Assembly: GCA_002395925.1 (NCBI GenBank)
Contig: DGVM01000179.1
Coordinates: forward strand, 1 to 30,820
From: Bacteroidales bacterium UBA4284
GTDB taxonomy: Bacteria > Bacteroidota > Bacteroidia > Bacteroidales > UBA932
Direction: 5' to 3'
DNA length: 30,820 bases
The notes beneath the pieces were generated by a model, which was not told the DNA's origin, searched no databases, and saw only the letters and a program-made list of their open reading frames with translations. This document shows, piece after piece, positions 1 through 7,709 of the stretch. A program made the translations under genes and the position numbers. The stretch's first letter is position 1. Every line of letters starts with the position of its first letter.

Positions 1-140
1 ACCCCGCCCGTTCCATCGGTCCCGCAATCTTTGCCGGCGGACAGGCCCTCAAGGACCTCTGGGTATTCATCTGCGCACCCCTTGTAGGCGCCGCCCTGAG
101 CGCCTGCGTATGGGCTCCGCTCGCAGGAGCAAAGAAGTAG
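1..140 (+). CDS. Aquaporin (MIP family), C-terminal fragment
   Basis: This is the 3' end of a gene that begins before the window; the frame is set by the TAG at 138-140. The visible residues begin with (N)PARSIGPA, the second NPA box of the aquaporin fold, including the arginine that forms part of the selectivity filter. A hydrophobic stretch follows (LWVFICAPLVGAALSA), matching the last transmembrane helix, and the protein ends in a short basic tail, AGAKK. Aquaporins are inner-membrane channels for water or small neutral solutes. AqpZ-type water channel is likely, but the first NPA box and the rest of the filter are outside the window, so water versus glycerol specificity cannot be decided. 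A terminator follows directly. Confidence 0.85.
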   Translation, partial: PARSIGPAIFAGGQALKDLWVFICAPLVGAALSACVWAPLAGAKK

Positions 141-164
141 CTTTTCTGCGCAATCTTACACAAA

Positions 165-200
165 TGTCTCCCTGGACAACGCCGGGAGGCATTTTTTATT
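165..200 (+). terminator. Rho-independent terminator after the aquaporin gene
   Basis: An 8-bp stem (165-172 with 184-191, one G-U pair) with an 11-base loop is followed by six T residues at 192-197. It lies 24 bases after the aquaporin stop codon. The T-run overlaps the stop codon of guaA, which is transcribed toward it, so the structure could also affect the end of the guaA message. Confidence 0.75.
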
Positions 201-1773
201 CCCATTCTATGGTTGCCGGGGGTTTGGATGAGATGTCGTACACCACCCGGTTAACGCCACGTACCTTGCGGATTATTTCGTTGGAGACGTCACGCAGGAA
301 ATCATACGGCAACGGGAACCAGTCGGCCGTCATGGCGTCGGTAGAAATCACAGCCCGGAGCGCCACCGGATTCTCATAGGTCCGTTCGTCCCCCATCACG
401 CCAACGCTCTTTACGGGCAACAGAATCACGCCGGCCTGCCAGATGGCATCGTAAAGATTGCATGCCATGACACGGGGGTCGGAAGCGGAGCGGAACCCCA
501 TTCCGGTACAATCGTAGGCACGCAGGGCCCTGATGAAGATATCGTCCGCCTCGCGCAGGACCTCGAGCTTTTCCTGCGTCACCTCGCCGATGATGCGGAT
601 ACCCAGAGACGGCCCCGGGAAAGGATGACGGTTGATGAGTTCTTCCTTGATTCCAAGGGCCCTGCCGACACGCCGCACCTCATCTTTGAAAAGCATGCGC
701 AAGGGCTCCACAATACGGAGATCCATCTCTTCCGGCAGACCGCCGACGTTGTGGTGGCTCTTGATTTTCGAGGCTATCCCGGGAATGCCGGCGCTCTCTA
801 TTACGTCAGGATAAATGGTCCCCTGGGCCAGCCAGCGGGCGTTTTCTATTTTCTTCGCATAGGAATCGAAAGTCTGAACGAACAGGCGTCCTATGATTTT
901 GCGTTTGGCTTCCGGTTCTTCCACCCCCCGGAGGGCATGCAGGAACTCGGCGGATGCATCGGCCCCTATCACGTTGAGACCCATATCTTTATAGGATGCC
1001 AGCACACTGCCGAATTCGTCTTTCCGGAGAAGACCGTTGTTTACGAATATGCAGGTGAGCTGACTGCCGACCGCTTTGTGAAGAAGGACACCGGCCACCG
1101 TAGAATCCACCCCGCCGGATAAGCCAAGGATAACCTTGTCGCTGCCGATACTGCGGCGCAACTCTTCTATGGTGTTTTCTATAAAGGAGCCGGGGGTCCA
1201 ATCTCCCTTGCAGCCGCAGATACGGAGCGCGAAATTCTCCAGCATCTTTGAGCCCTCGGCGGTATGGAAGACCTCGGGATGGAACTGCACGGCATAAGTA
1301 GGCTCGTGGACGAACTGGAACGCTGCATTTACGACATCCGGCGTAGAGGCGGTGAGTTCGGCCCCTCTCGGAAGGACCGATATGCTGTCTCCGTGCGACA
1401 TCCACACCTGGCTTTCGCGTGAAATGCCGTCGAACAGAGGAGAAGGCGCTACCACCCTCAGCATGGCACGACCGTATTCGCGGGTCTCGGAGGCTTCTAC
1501 CCTGCCGCCGCCGATGCTTGCAAGGTATTGGGCGCCGTAGCAGATACCGAGCAACGGAAGACGGCCCCGGAAAGCGCTCAAATCGGCCTGTGGGGCATTG
1601 GAATCGCGAACCGAGCACGGACTGCCCGAAAGGATGACTCCCTTAACGCTGTCGTCCGGTTCAGGGAATTTATTGTAAGGATATATCTCGCAGAAGACCC
1701 CGAGTTCCCGCAGACGGCGGCCAATGAGCTGCGTAACCTGCGAGCCGAAATCGAGAATAAGAATTTTATCCAT
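196..1773 (-). CDS. guaA: GMP synthase (glutamine-hydrolysing)
   Basis: Converts XMP to GMP using ATP and glutamine, the last step of guanine nucleotide synthesis, in the cytoplasm. The 525-residue protein has both expected halves. The N-terminal class I amidotransferase has the nucleophile Cys78 in GICYGAQ, and His165 and Glu167 in FHPE. The ATP-pyrophosphatase domain has the PP-loop SGGVDST at 219-225. The C-terminal dimerisation domain ends with KPPATIEWE, the usual GuaA terminus. Length is normal for the family. The ATG lies 21 bases downstream of a good Bacteroidetes promoter. The gene diverges from the queuosine-salvage operon, so two genes of 7-(deaza)guanine metabolism share one intergenic region. 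Confidence 0.97.
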   Translation of the reverse strand: MDKILILDFGSQVTQLIGRRLRELGVFCEIYPYNKFPEPDDSVKGVILSGSPCSVRDSNAPQADLSAFRGRLPLLGICYGAQYLASIGGGRVEASETREYGRAMLRVVAPSPLFDGISRESQVWMSHGDSISVLPRGAELTASTPDVVNAAFQFVHEPTYAVQFHPEVFHTAEGSKMLENFALRICGCKGDWTPGSFIENTIEELRRSIGSDKVILGLSGGVDSTVAGVLLHKAVGSQLTCIFVNNGLLRKDEFGSVLASYKDMGLNVIGADASAEFLHALRGVEEPEAKRKIIGRLFVQTFDSYAKKIENARWLAQGTIYPDVIESAGIPGIASKIKSHHNVGGLPEEMDLRIVEPLRMLFKDEVRRVGRALGIKEELINRHPFPGPSLGIRIIGEVTQEKLEVLREADDIFIRALRAYDCTGMGFRSASDPRVMACNLYDAIWQAGVILLPVKSVGVMGDERTYENPVALRAVISTDAMTADWFPLPYDFLRDVSNEIIRKVRGVNRVVYDISSKPPATIEWE

Positions 1774-1794
1774 CTAATGGTTGTTTCGTCCGTT

Positions 1795-1826
1795 CAAAAT
1801 TACATTTTTTTTGGGTTTTACACAAA
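1795..1826 (-). promoter_or_regulatory. Promoter for guaA
   Basis: On the minus strand TTTG (1823-1826) is followed after exactly 20 bases by TAATTTTG (1795-1802), a full match to the Bacteroidetes -33/-7 consensus TTTG-N19-21-TAnnTTTG. The predicted leader is about 18-20 nt. Confidence 0.7.
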
Positions 1827-1842
1827 CTTTTGCCTACCTTTG
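1811..1842 (+). promoter_or_regulatory. Promoter for the queuosine-salvage operon
   Basis: TTGG (1811-1814), a 20-base spacer, and TACCTTTG (1835-1842) fit the Bacteroidetes promoter consensus. The element overlaps the oppositely directed guaA promoter. The start point would be near 1845, giving a leader of about 55-60 nt that contains a GC hairpin (arms GCGGA and TCCGC around 1853-1865) and then the riboswitch candidate. Confidence 0.6.
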
Positions 1843-1870
1843 CCGCGCGCCGGCGGAAGGTCCGCGGGCA

Positions 1871-1898
1871 AGTGTAACAGGTACCACTATAAAAACTG
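1871..1898 (+). promoter_or_regulatory. Candidate preQ1-I riboswitch
   Basis: The sequence folds as the small H-type pseudoknot of the preQ1 class I aptamer. P1 is AGTG (1871-1874) with CACT (1885-1888). The 10-base loop TAACAGGTAC ends in the C expected to pair with the ligand. An A-rich tail (1889-1895) is followed by CTG (1896-1898), which pairs with CAG in the loop (1878-1880). Loop length and the CAG placement resemble the Thermoanaerobacter aptamer as I recall it; the ATAAAAA-CT tail resembles the Bacillus one. The pseudoknot ends 5 bases before the start codon, so ligand binding would block ribosome access. The genes behind it are a queuosine-precursor transporter and queF, the expected regulon. 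P1 has only 4 pairs, a weak point. Confidence 0.7.
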
Positions 1899-1903
1899 CA
1901 AAA

Positions 1904-2581
1904 ATGAAAGAAAAATTCTCTCCTGCATTTCTGCTCATGGCAGTGTTCTTCACTGTCTGTCTTATCGCATCCAATCTTTTCGCCACAAAGGTCATTTCCC
2001 TCTGGGGAATCAACCTGCCCGGCGCCGTTATCATCTTCCCCGTATCCTATATCCTGAACGACTGCATTGCAGAGGTCTGGGGGTATAGAAAGGCGCGCCT
2101 TGTCATCTGGATCGCATTCACCATGAACCTCTTCGTCGTGCTGGCCGGCCAGCTTGTAACCTTGCTTCCGGCGGCATCGTTCTGGGAAGGGGCGGAGCAT
2201 TTCAACTATATGTTCCGCATGGCTCCCAGGGTGGCATTTGCCTCCTTGCTTGCGTTCCTTGCCGGTTCCAACCTCAATGCATTCGTACTCAGCAAGATGA
2301 AGATTGCAAGCGGAGGTTCGATGTTCTGGCTGCGTGCCGTATTGTCTTCGCTCGCCGGAGAACTGGCCGACTCTCTGATCTTCATGCCGATTGCCTTCTG
2401 GGGCACTCCGGTGGCGGTTCTCGCAGGCATGATGCTCTCGCAGGTGACGTTCAAGGTAGTGTACGAGATCATCGTCCTGCCGCTTACCAGCAAAATCGTG
2501 CGCGTCATCAAGAAGTCCGAAGGAGTAGATACCTTCGACAATGGCATATCCTACAATCCTTTCAAAATCGCAGACATCTAA
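1904..2581 (+). CDS. yhhQ: Queuosine precursor transporter (YhhQ/VUT family)
   Basis: A 225-residue integral membrane protein of the vitamin-uptake-like (VUT, COG1738) family, which imports 7-deazaguanine precursors of queuosine such as preQ0/preQ1. About six hydrophobic helices are visible, with the family-typical N-terminal region SNLFATKVI, then FPVSYILNDCIAEVWGY, and a later RAVLSSLAGELADSLIF segment. The ATG at 1904 is chosen because it starts just before the first helix and sits right after the riboswitch; longer readings of the frame would run through the aptamer. queF follows 6 bases downstream. Transporter plus queF suggests that preQ0 is taken up and reduced to preQ1, which then represses the operon. 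No de novo queC/D/E genes are in the window. Confidence 0.88.
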   Translation: MKEKFSPAFLLMAVFFTVCLIASNLFATKVISLWGINLPGAVIIFPVSYILNDCIAEVWGYRKARLVIWIAFTMNLFVVLAGQLVTLLPAASFWEGAEHFNYMFRMAPRVAFASLLAFLAGSNLNAFVLSKMKIASGGSMFWLRAVLSSLAGELADSLIFMPIAFWGTPVAVLAGMMLSQVTFKVVYEIIVLPLTSKIVRVIKKSEGVDTFDNGISYNPFKIADI

Positions 2582-2587
2582 CATATC

Positions 2588-3046
2588 ATGGAATCACGCA
2601 AAGAAGAAGGCCTCCGGCAGCTTGGACGGCCCACCGAGTATCACAAGACTTACGACCCTTCGGTGCTCGAAGCATTCGAAAACCGCCATCAGGACCACGA
2701 CTACTGGGTCCGCTTCAACTGCCCTGAGTTCACGAGCCTCTGCCCCATCACCGGGCAGCCCGATTTTGCTGAAATCCGGATCAGCTACATCCCCGACGTG
2801 CGCATGGTGGAAAGCAAGAGCCTCAAGCTCTATCTTTTCAGCTTCCGCGACGAGGGCGCCTTCCACGAAGACTGCGTCAACATCATCCTCAAGGATCTCG
2901 TAAAACTTATGGATCCCAAATACATAGAGGTTACCGGATTCTTTACGCCCCGCGGCGGCATAAGCATCTATCCATATTCCAATTACGGCCGTCCGGGCAC
3001 CAGGTACGAAGAACTTGCGCTCCGCCGGCTCGAAAACAGAGAATAG
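2588..3046 (+). CDS. queF: NADPH-dependent 7-cyano-7-deazaguanine reductase QueF
   Basis: Reduces the nitrile of preQ0 to the aminomethyl group of preQ1, the precursor inserted into tRNA by Tgt. The 152-residue length fits the short, unimodular QueF class. The active-site cysteine is Cys52 in [12 protein letters not shown], with Asp59 as the acid. The NADPH-binding QueF motif [10 protein letters not shown] starts at residue 75, and the substrate-binding His93-Glu94 pair lies in GAFHE. The gene is 6 bases behind the transporter and 7 bases ahead of the CBM9-like gene, so it is part of the riboswitch-controlled transcript. Confidence 0.96.
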   Translation: MESRKEEGLRQLGRPTEYHKTYDPSVLEAFENRHQDHDYWVRFNCPEFTSLCPITGQPDFAEIRISYIPDVRMVESKSLKLYLFSFRDEGAFHEDCVNIILKDLVKLMDPKYIEVTGFFTPRGGISIYPYSNYGRPGTRYEELALRRLENRE

Positions 3047-3053
3047 CACAGTC

Positions 3054-3710
3054 ATGAAATCCCTTCGCATCCCTCTGCTCCGGAATCTTGAGGAGCAAGA
3101 TTTGGACACCGCCCTCGAGCTTTGCTCGGAGACTTTCCGCATCGACCAGGTCAACTGGCCCGCCGAGTACCCCTACGCCCCCTTGTGCGCCGGACGCATA
3201 GCCCGAACAGATGATTCGCTGGTGGTAGATTTCCGCGTAAGCGGACTCGACCTGCGCGTTCAGAACCTATCCGACAGGGGCCGTATCTGGGAAGACAGCG
3301 CCTGCGAGATATTCATACAGTCTCCCGGCAGCGAGGATTACTTCAACTTTGAGGTAAACGCCGCAGGCAGGCTCATAGCGGCACGCGGATCCGGACGCGG
3401 CGACAGGACTCCCCTGTCCGACGAAGCGTTCGGCCGTATTGTGCGCATCACCTCCGTTGACGGGCTTCCTGCCGTCAACGAACCTCTTGACCTGCTCGGG
3501 CTGTGGAACTGGAGGGCAATGCTCGTCATCCCCTTTGAACTGATAGGGCTCGATGCGGAGAATCTGCCGGAGAAACTGCGCGGCAACATATACAAGTGCG
3601 GCGACCTGACCGCACACCCACACTACGTCAGCTGGGCCCCCATAGACACAGCCTCACCGGACTTCCATCGTCCGGAGTTCTTCGGAGAATTCCTGCTTAA
3701 GGAAAACTAA
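3054..3710 (+). CDS. Carbohydrate-binding family 9-like protein
   Basis: A 218-residue protein resembling the stand-alone CBM9-like (DOMON-type beta-sandwich) proteins common in Bacteroidetes. Recognisable parts are RIWEDSACEIFIQ, NFEVNAAGRLIAARG, the late WNWRAMLVIPFELIG, and the C-terminal NIYKCGDLTAHPHYVSWAPI...PDFHRPEFFGEFLL. No signal peptide is seen, so it is probably cytoplasmic or not exported by Sec. The ATG at 3054 is chosen because it is 7 bases after the queF stop and starts the recognisable protein. True ligand and role are unknown; its place behind queF may be simple co-transcription. Its 3' end overlaps the convergent thioesterase gene by 4 bases, leaving no room for a terminator. 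Confidence 0.8.
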   Translation: MKSLRIPLLRNLEEQDLDTALELCSETFRIDQVNWPAEYPYAPLCAGRIARTDDSLVVDFRVSGLDLRVQNLSDRGRIWEDSACEIFIQSPGSEDYFNFEVNAAGRLIAARGSGRGDRTPLSDEAFGRIVRITSVDGLPAVNEPLDLLGLWNWRAMLVIPFELIGLDAENLPEKLRGNIYKCGDLTAHPHYVSWAPIDTASPDFHRPEFFGEFLLKEN

Positions 3711-4117
3711 GCTTCTGCTTGAATCTGGCCGAGAATGGCCTCGTAGAGCTGAGGGAAACGGTCGGCAAGCACTATCGGGCAACCGTTTTCCAGAAAGCAG
3801 TGGGTGCTCGTAGCCGTGCATACGACCTTGCCGTCCACGCGCATGGTATAGGCGAAGCTGATCTTGAGTTCGCTCATGTCGGCGACCTTGAGCTCCACTT
3901 CTATTACGTCCTTGAAGGTTGTCGTGCGTTTGTAGTTGAGCGATACGGCGACGACGGGAGATACTATACCCTCGGCCTCCATGCGCTCGAAACCGTAGCC
4001 CAGGCGGTCCATCCAGTCGATGCGGGTCTCTTCCATGATGCGCACGTAGTTGGAATGATGCGTGACGCCCATACGGTCGCATTCGTAATAACGGACCTCG
4101 TGACGATAGGGTGTCAT
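3707..4117 (-). CDS. Acyl-CoA thioesterase, 4HBT/YbgC-like hotdog protein
   Basis: A 136-residue single hotdog-fold protein. The motif YYECDRMGVTHHSNYVRIMEETR contains Asp14, matching the catalytic aspartate of 4-hydroxybenzoyl-CoA thioesterase/YbgC proteins. It probably hydrolyses acyl-CoA or acyl-ACP in the cytoplasm; the substrate cannot be told from sequence. The ATG at 4115-4117 overlaps the TGA of the upstream DUF3575 gene (shared ATGA at 4114-4117), a sign of translational coupling. It is the last gene of a three-gene minus-strand operon. Confidence 0.88.
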   Translation of the reverse strand: MTPYRHEVRYYECDRMGVTHHSNYVRIMEETRIDWMDRLGYGFERMEAEGIVSPVVAVSLNYKRTTTFKDVIEVELKVADMSELKISFAYTMRVDGKVVCTATSTHCFLENGCPIVLADRFPQLYEAILGQIQAEA

Positions 4118-5331
4118 TTCTTGACGGGAGTATGAATCAGATAGACCAGGGTGACGCGGAGCGACGTAGGATCGGGCAGACGCGATATACCTGAAGTCTG
4201 ATAGATAAGAGCCGAGTCGCTGCCGGTGTTCCTGACCTGATAACGCTTGTAGTCGGAAATCATCATACCCATTGCGGCAGACAGATCGAGACGCCACCAG
4301 GGGCCGAGCGAGAAAGAATAACCGCCGCCGATGCTGCCGAGTATCTCCCTGCCCTGCACGCCCGAGTTCTTCCACTCGAGGTCATAGTAACCGGCTCCCA
4401 GATCTGCGCTGACGAACCAGCCGCGCATGACGTCGGAGCTGCGATAGGTCCAGGGCTTGATGTAGAACCTGGCGCCGAGATCGAGGTGCTGGATCTGAAG
4501 GGCGAATGAATTGTCGGCAGAAACCCACCAGGGGAAGGTGTATCCGGCATGGACGCTCCAACGGTTGCCGACGGGAACTTCGGCTCCGATATTGAGAGCG
4601 GTCGCGACATCGAAAAGCAGATTGGTAGAGAGGCCGAACAAAGCCCTGCCGCCAGAAGCGGCCGCAGCATTTCGCGCAGCCTCGCGTTGGGCCCGCCTTT
4701 GCTCTTCTTCCATCTTTTTCTGCTGCTGCTCCAAACGTTTCTGTTCCAATTTGAAAGCCCTTTCGAGGCTGTCTTTTCTGGCCTGCAGAGCCTTCTCGTC
4801 ATCGCGGCGCTGCTGAATGAGGCGCTGGTCCTCAAGGCGCTGCTGCTCTTCGAGACGCTGCTGTTCCTCCTGGCGCTTCTGCTCTTCGAGCCTCTGCTGT
4901 TCCTGCTGGCGCTTTTGCTCTTCGAGACACTGCTGTTCTTCGAGCCGCTTTTGCTCCTCGAGACGCTGCTGCTCCTGCTGGCGCTTCTGCTCTTCGAGCC
5001 GCTGCTGTTCAGAAGGCTGCCTCTGGCCGGACGAGTCCTCCTGACCGGAGACTACAGGCGGTGTAACAGTCTGATGCTGACGGGCTGACGGAGGAAGAAC
5101 CACCGCATCCTGAACGTCGTAGCGGGGTACCTCGACAGGTTTGTCGGGTGTGAACGGGATAAGGAGACCATCCTGCACGGGTGCTCCCTTCTTGTTGGAA
5201 TCGTTAACGGTCTGCTCCGTGGGAGGAGGTGTCTTGACAGTTTTCTTCTGCACGCTGCCCTGGGCAGAACCCGGCAGAGTGAAAAAAATGGCGGACAATG
5301 CCGCCACTACCTGTATGACTCCTCGCTTCAT
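4114..5331 (-). CDS. DUF3575 outer-membrane protein with Gln/Glu-rich coiled coil
   Basis: A 405-residue secreted protein with three parts. Residues 1-24 are a signal peptide ending around GSAQ. Residues 25-108 are a Pro/Gln/Val-rich low-complexity linker. Residues 109-220 are strongly charged and rich in Gln, Glu and Arg, and include five 12-residue repeats (111-170) predicted to form a coiled coil. From about 231 to the end comes a beta-barrel-like domain resembling DUF3575 (FGLSTNLLFDVATALNIGAEVPVGNRWSVHAGYTFPWW). DUF3575 proteins are Bacteroidetes outer-membrane proteins, often near fimbrial or OmpA-type genes; the molecular function is unknown. The coiled coil could span periplasm or bind peptidoglycan-linked partners, but that is inference. 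It lies 9 bases behind the small secreted-protein gene and overlaps the thioesterase start. Confidence 0.8.
   Translation of the reverse strand: MKRGVIQVVAALSAIFFTLPGSAQGSVQKKTVKTPPPTEQTVNDSNKKGAPVQDGLLIPFTPDKPVEVPRYDVQDAVVLPPSARQHQTVTPPVVSGQEDSSGQRQPSEQQRLEEQKRQQEQQRLEEQKRLEEQQCLEEQKRQQEQQRLEEQKRQEEQQRLEEQQRLEDQRLIQQRRDDEKALQARKDSLERAFKLEQKRLEQQQKKMEEEQRRAQREAARNAAAASGGRALFGLSTNLLFDVATALNIGAEVPVGNRWSVHAGYTFPWWVSADNSFALQIQHLDLGARFYIKPWTYRSSDVMRGWFVSADLGAGYYDLEWKNSGVQGREILGSIGGGYSFSLGPWWRLDLSAAMGMMISDYKRYQVRNTGSDSALIYQTSGISRLPDPTSLRVTLVYLIHTPVKK
4822..5001 (-). repeat. Tandem repeat, 5 x 36 bp, inside the DUF3575 gene
   Basis: Five in-frame 36-base units code for 12-residue blocks of the pattern [RC]LEEQ[KQ]R.[QE][ED]Q[QR], starting at protein residues 111, 123, 135, 147 and 159. 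The units are close but not identical. The 36-base period keeps the frame, so copy number could change without breaking the gene. Confidence 0.88.
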
Positions 5332-5340
5332 AGGGGCAGA

Positions 5341-5817
5341 CTATCTGAAGCTTACGTTGTTGAGTTCAAAACACGCTCCGGTGCTCTTTACCTCCAGCTG
5401 AGGGCAGAGGACGCAGAGTTTGACCTTTGCCAGTGCAGTAGCCTCCTTGGCCACTCCCTTGACGAGGATATGGCATTTCACAGGAACCGACGGCGGGAAG
5501 GTGTAAGCGCTGTACTGGTCTGTAAGGTTCTTGTTCGCGACAGAGACCTGAATGCGCTGAAGCTCATACACGTTTCCGTCGTTGTCGTATGCGACGGAAC
5601 CGCCCATGCCGGTCTGATAAATACCGCCGACAAGGTTGATGAGGACCTCTCCCTGCGAAAGATTCGTAAGCAGAACGGTAAGCTCCACATCGCTGCCGAG
5701 AAGCTGGACATCGCGAAGCTGAAGCCGCATGTCCTTGCTGGGCGTGGTGATAGTCGTCTGGGCGAACGCTGCTACGCCAAGGAGCAACGCTACGATTATG
5801 GTTGTGATTTTCTTCAT
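5341..5817 (-). CDS. Small secreted protein of unknown function
   Basis: A 158-residue protein with a clear signal peptide (MKKITTIIVALLLGVAAFAQ). The mature part is mostly beta-like (MRLQLRDVQLLGSDVELTVLLTNLS) and resembles a small immunoglobulin-like or periplasmic beta-sandwich domain, but I cannot assign a family. Two cysteines near the end (LCVLCPQL) and one more (GACFEL) could form a disulphide. The ATG at 5815-5817 is chosen over an upstream one because it opens the signal peptide and lies 27 bases after a promoter. It is the first gene of an operon with the DUF3575 protein and the thioesterase; likely location is periplasm or outer membrane. Confidence 0.7.
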   Translation of the reverse strand: MKKITTIIVALLLGVAAFAQTTITTPSKDMRLQLRDVQLLGSDVELTVLLTNLSQGEVLINLVGGIYQTGMGGSVAYDNDGNVYELQRIQVSVANKNLTDQYSAYTFPPSVPVKCHILVKGVAKEATALAKVKLCVLCPQLEVKSTGACFELNNVSFR

Positions 5818-5844
5818 AATCTGAACATAATTCACAAATATCTG

Positions 5845-5875
5845 CAAATGTAAGGAAAGTGTTTCATAAAAACAA
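5845..5875 (-). promoter_or_regulatory. Promoter for the DUF3575 operon
   Basis: On the minus strand TTGT (5872-5875), a 19-base spacer and TACATTTG (5845-5852) match the Bacteroidetes promoter pattern. The expected leader is about 24 nt. Confidence 0.55.
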
Positions 5876-5903
5876 TTAAATCTTTCACAACTTATGAACA
5901 GAC

Positions 5904-7700
5904 TTACGAAGCAGTTATTTCCAGGGTAACTGTACGCTTGCCACCGGACTTAAGAGTGACGACCGCTTCTACGGTATGGCTGCCGGCGCTTAGTACTACA
6001 TGCGGGCCGTCAACCGGTTCATCATCAAAGGACCACGAGGTTGACTCTACCGTAAGAGACTCCGGGCAAATAAGTTTGAGTGCAAAACGCTCTCCGGCCC
6101 GATACATTCCTCCTCCGGGATTTGCAATCACCGGATAGTCCAGTTCATCGCTGGGAATGCTGACGTTGAAAGACACTTTGGAAGCCGAATAGCTGATGCC
6201 GGAAAGGCTCACATCGGACTTGATGCCATTCCAACTACATGCAGTATAAGATGTTACAGTACTCTTTCCAGGGAAAGGTATCCGGGGCTCTACTGAAGAA
6301 TCGAAGTAATAATCACCGTCCGACTCCTGTGTATAACCATACATGAGGTTGTCTTGTTCGGCAGCGGGAACGACGTAGCAGCAGGGATGAGAGCCGTTTG
6401 CGTTTATGGAATTGGAGTTGCTCCAATCGCTCCAGAGTGTTGCCGCCGCAATCGAAGAATAGCCCACGGTAACCTTGCGGGACGATTTGTCGATATGCGT
6501 AACGATAAGGCCGTGAGCAGGAAGATGCTTGTCCCATCCATTGGAATTACGGCACTCGTAAACGAAGTACTCACCGTCCTGGTCGGTGGGAGTTTTGTAC
6601 GCGACATTGTCATCGACGGAGCCGAGCGTCACGGTCCCTGACTGCGTAAACTCCTTGATGGAGTCCTCGCCTATCCAGCCCAGCATTATCCTTTCTTCCA
6701 CCGTAAAATATGGAGGCGTACGGCCGTCGTTGTTGTAGGGCCCGCTGTCCATGGTGGAGAAAGAAAACATGCCGGCGCTGTAGCCGTTCTCGGAGTAGTC
6801 CGTATCATAAAAATCGGGAAGGCCCATGGCGTGTCCGAACTCGTGGCAGGCGGTACCGATTCCGCACATCTTTCCCTCGTTGGTTCCATAGCCGTCCAAT
6901 TCATTGGTACAGGCGTACTTATCTACAGTCTTCCCGTCGAGTGTAAAGGATTTTCCGGCGGCAGAGAGTTCCCATTGATGAGGCCAGATGGAATCATCGT
7001 CATCGGAATCGGCTTCTCCGTAACCTGCATAGTACATGAACACGAGGTCCACCGCACCGTCACCGTCATTGTCGTACTGGCTGAAATCGATTTGGGAATC
7101 AAGTGACTTGCAACCGTCCACCACAGCCTGCTCGGGCCTCACGTCATTGCCGTCGCTGTCATTCCCGCCATAGTAAGACTTTGTTTTGGAAAGGGTTACA
7201 GGGCCAAACACATCGAATATCGGTTCAAAGTAGCCATGCGAATTATCATAATAGAAATCTCTTGCGGAACCGGTCCCACCGTTGGCACTGTATCCGGGCT
7301 GGTTGAGCAGGGCGGTAAAATCGGCATTCGCATCGGAGCTGTTGAATGACTGGTCGGAGAACTGTACGAGGATCACCAGGAAGCGCTTCTGGCCAACGGC
7401 TACGTGTCCGCCGGCCTTGCGAACGTATGCACGCGCCTGGCGTTTTGCCTTGGCGGCGGATCTGATGGTCTTGAGACGGCTGCTCCCGGAAACGGGCTTC
7501 AAGAAACCGTCCGAATCTCTCTCTACTACCTGCCCCGCGGCGTTGGTAAGCCAGTGGCCGAACTCGTCGCCATGTTTGTACACGGTAACGACGGTGCCGT
7601 CGGGCTGCTTATATTGGAATGCTCCCCGGCGGGCAGGAACGGCAAATGCCGAAACGCCCAGGACGATGGAGAGAAGTATTGCTGACGCTAATTTTTTCAT
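5904..7700 (-). CDS. M6 family secreted metalloprotease
   Basis: A 598-residue exported protease. Residues 1-20 form a signal peptide. A propeptide-like region (about 21-100) precedes the M6 domain, which begins near KRFLVILVQFSD. The zinc site is HEFGHAMGLPD: His286, Glu287, His290 and Asp296. A calcium-loop-like YDNDGDGAVDLVFMYYAG lies at 209-226, usual for the M6 (immune inhibitor A) family. After the catalytic domain comes a C-terminal immunoglobulin-like domain (about 515-598). It probably degrades host or environmental protein outside the cell or at the surface. It sits 9 bases behind the lipoprotein gene and is surely co-transcribed with it. There is no clear type IX secretion tail, so the export route past the outer membrane is open. 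Confidence 0.92.
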   Translation of the reverse strand: MKKLASAILLSIVLGVSAFAVPARRGAFQYKQPDGTVVTVYKHGDEFGHWLTNAAGQVVERDSDGFLKPVSGSSRLKTIRSAAKAKRQARAYVRKAGGHVAVGQKRFLVILVQFSDQSFNSSDANADFTALLNQPGYSANGGTGSARDFYYDNSHGYFEPIFDVFGPVTLSKTKSYYGGNDSDGNDVRPEQAVVDGCKSLDSQIDFSQYDNDGDGAVDLVFMYYAGYGEADSDDDDSIWPHQWELSAAGKSFTLDGKTVDKYACTNELDGYGTNEGKMCGIGTACHEFGHAMGLPDFYDTDYSENGYSAGMFSFSTMDSGPYNNDGRTPPYFTVEERIMLGWIGEDSIKEFTQSGTVTLGSVDDNVAYKTPTDQDGEYFVYECRNSNGWDKHLPAHGLIVTHIDKSSRKVTVGYSSIAAATLWSDWSNSNSINANGSHPCCYVVPAAEQDNLMYGYTQESDGDYYFDSSVEPRIPFPGKSTVTSYTACSWNGIKSDVSLSGISYSASKVSFNVSIPSDELDYPVIANPGGGMYRAGERFALKLICPESLTVESTSWSFDDEPVDGPHVVLSAGSHTVEAVVTLKSGGKRTVTLEITAS

Positions 7701-7709
7701 GACAGCTCC

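Noticed and set aside
1781..1903. Longer start for the queuosine-precursor transporter
   Set aside because: The extra residues would be read from the promoter and riboswitch and resemble no transporter N-terminus.
4822..5001. Possible CRISPR-like repeat array
   Set aside because: Units are contiguous with no spacers and are read in frame inside a protein gene.
4817..5044. Cys/Ser/Arg-rich frame on the plus strand, resembling a metal-binding protein
   Set aside because: It is the mirror reading of the 36-bp repeats in the DUF3575 gene; the Cys pattern simply reflects the repeated codons.
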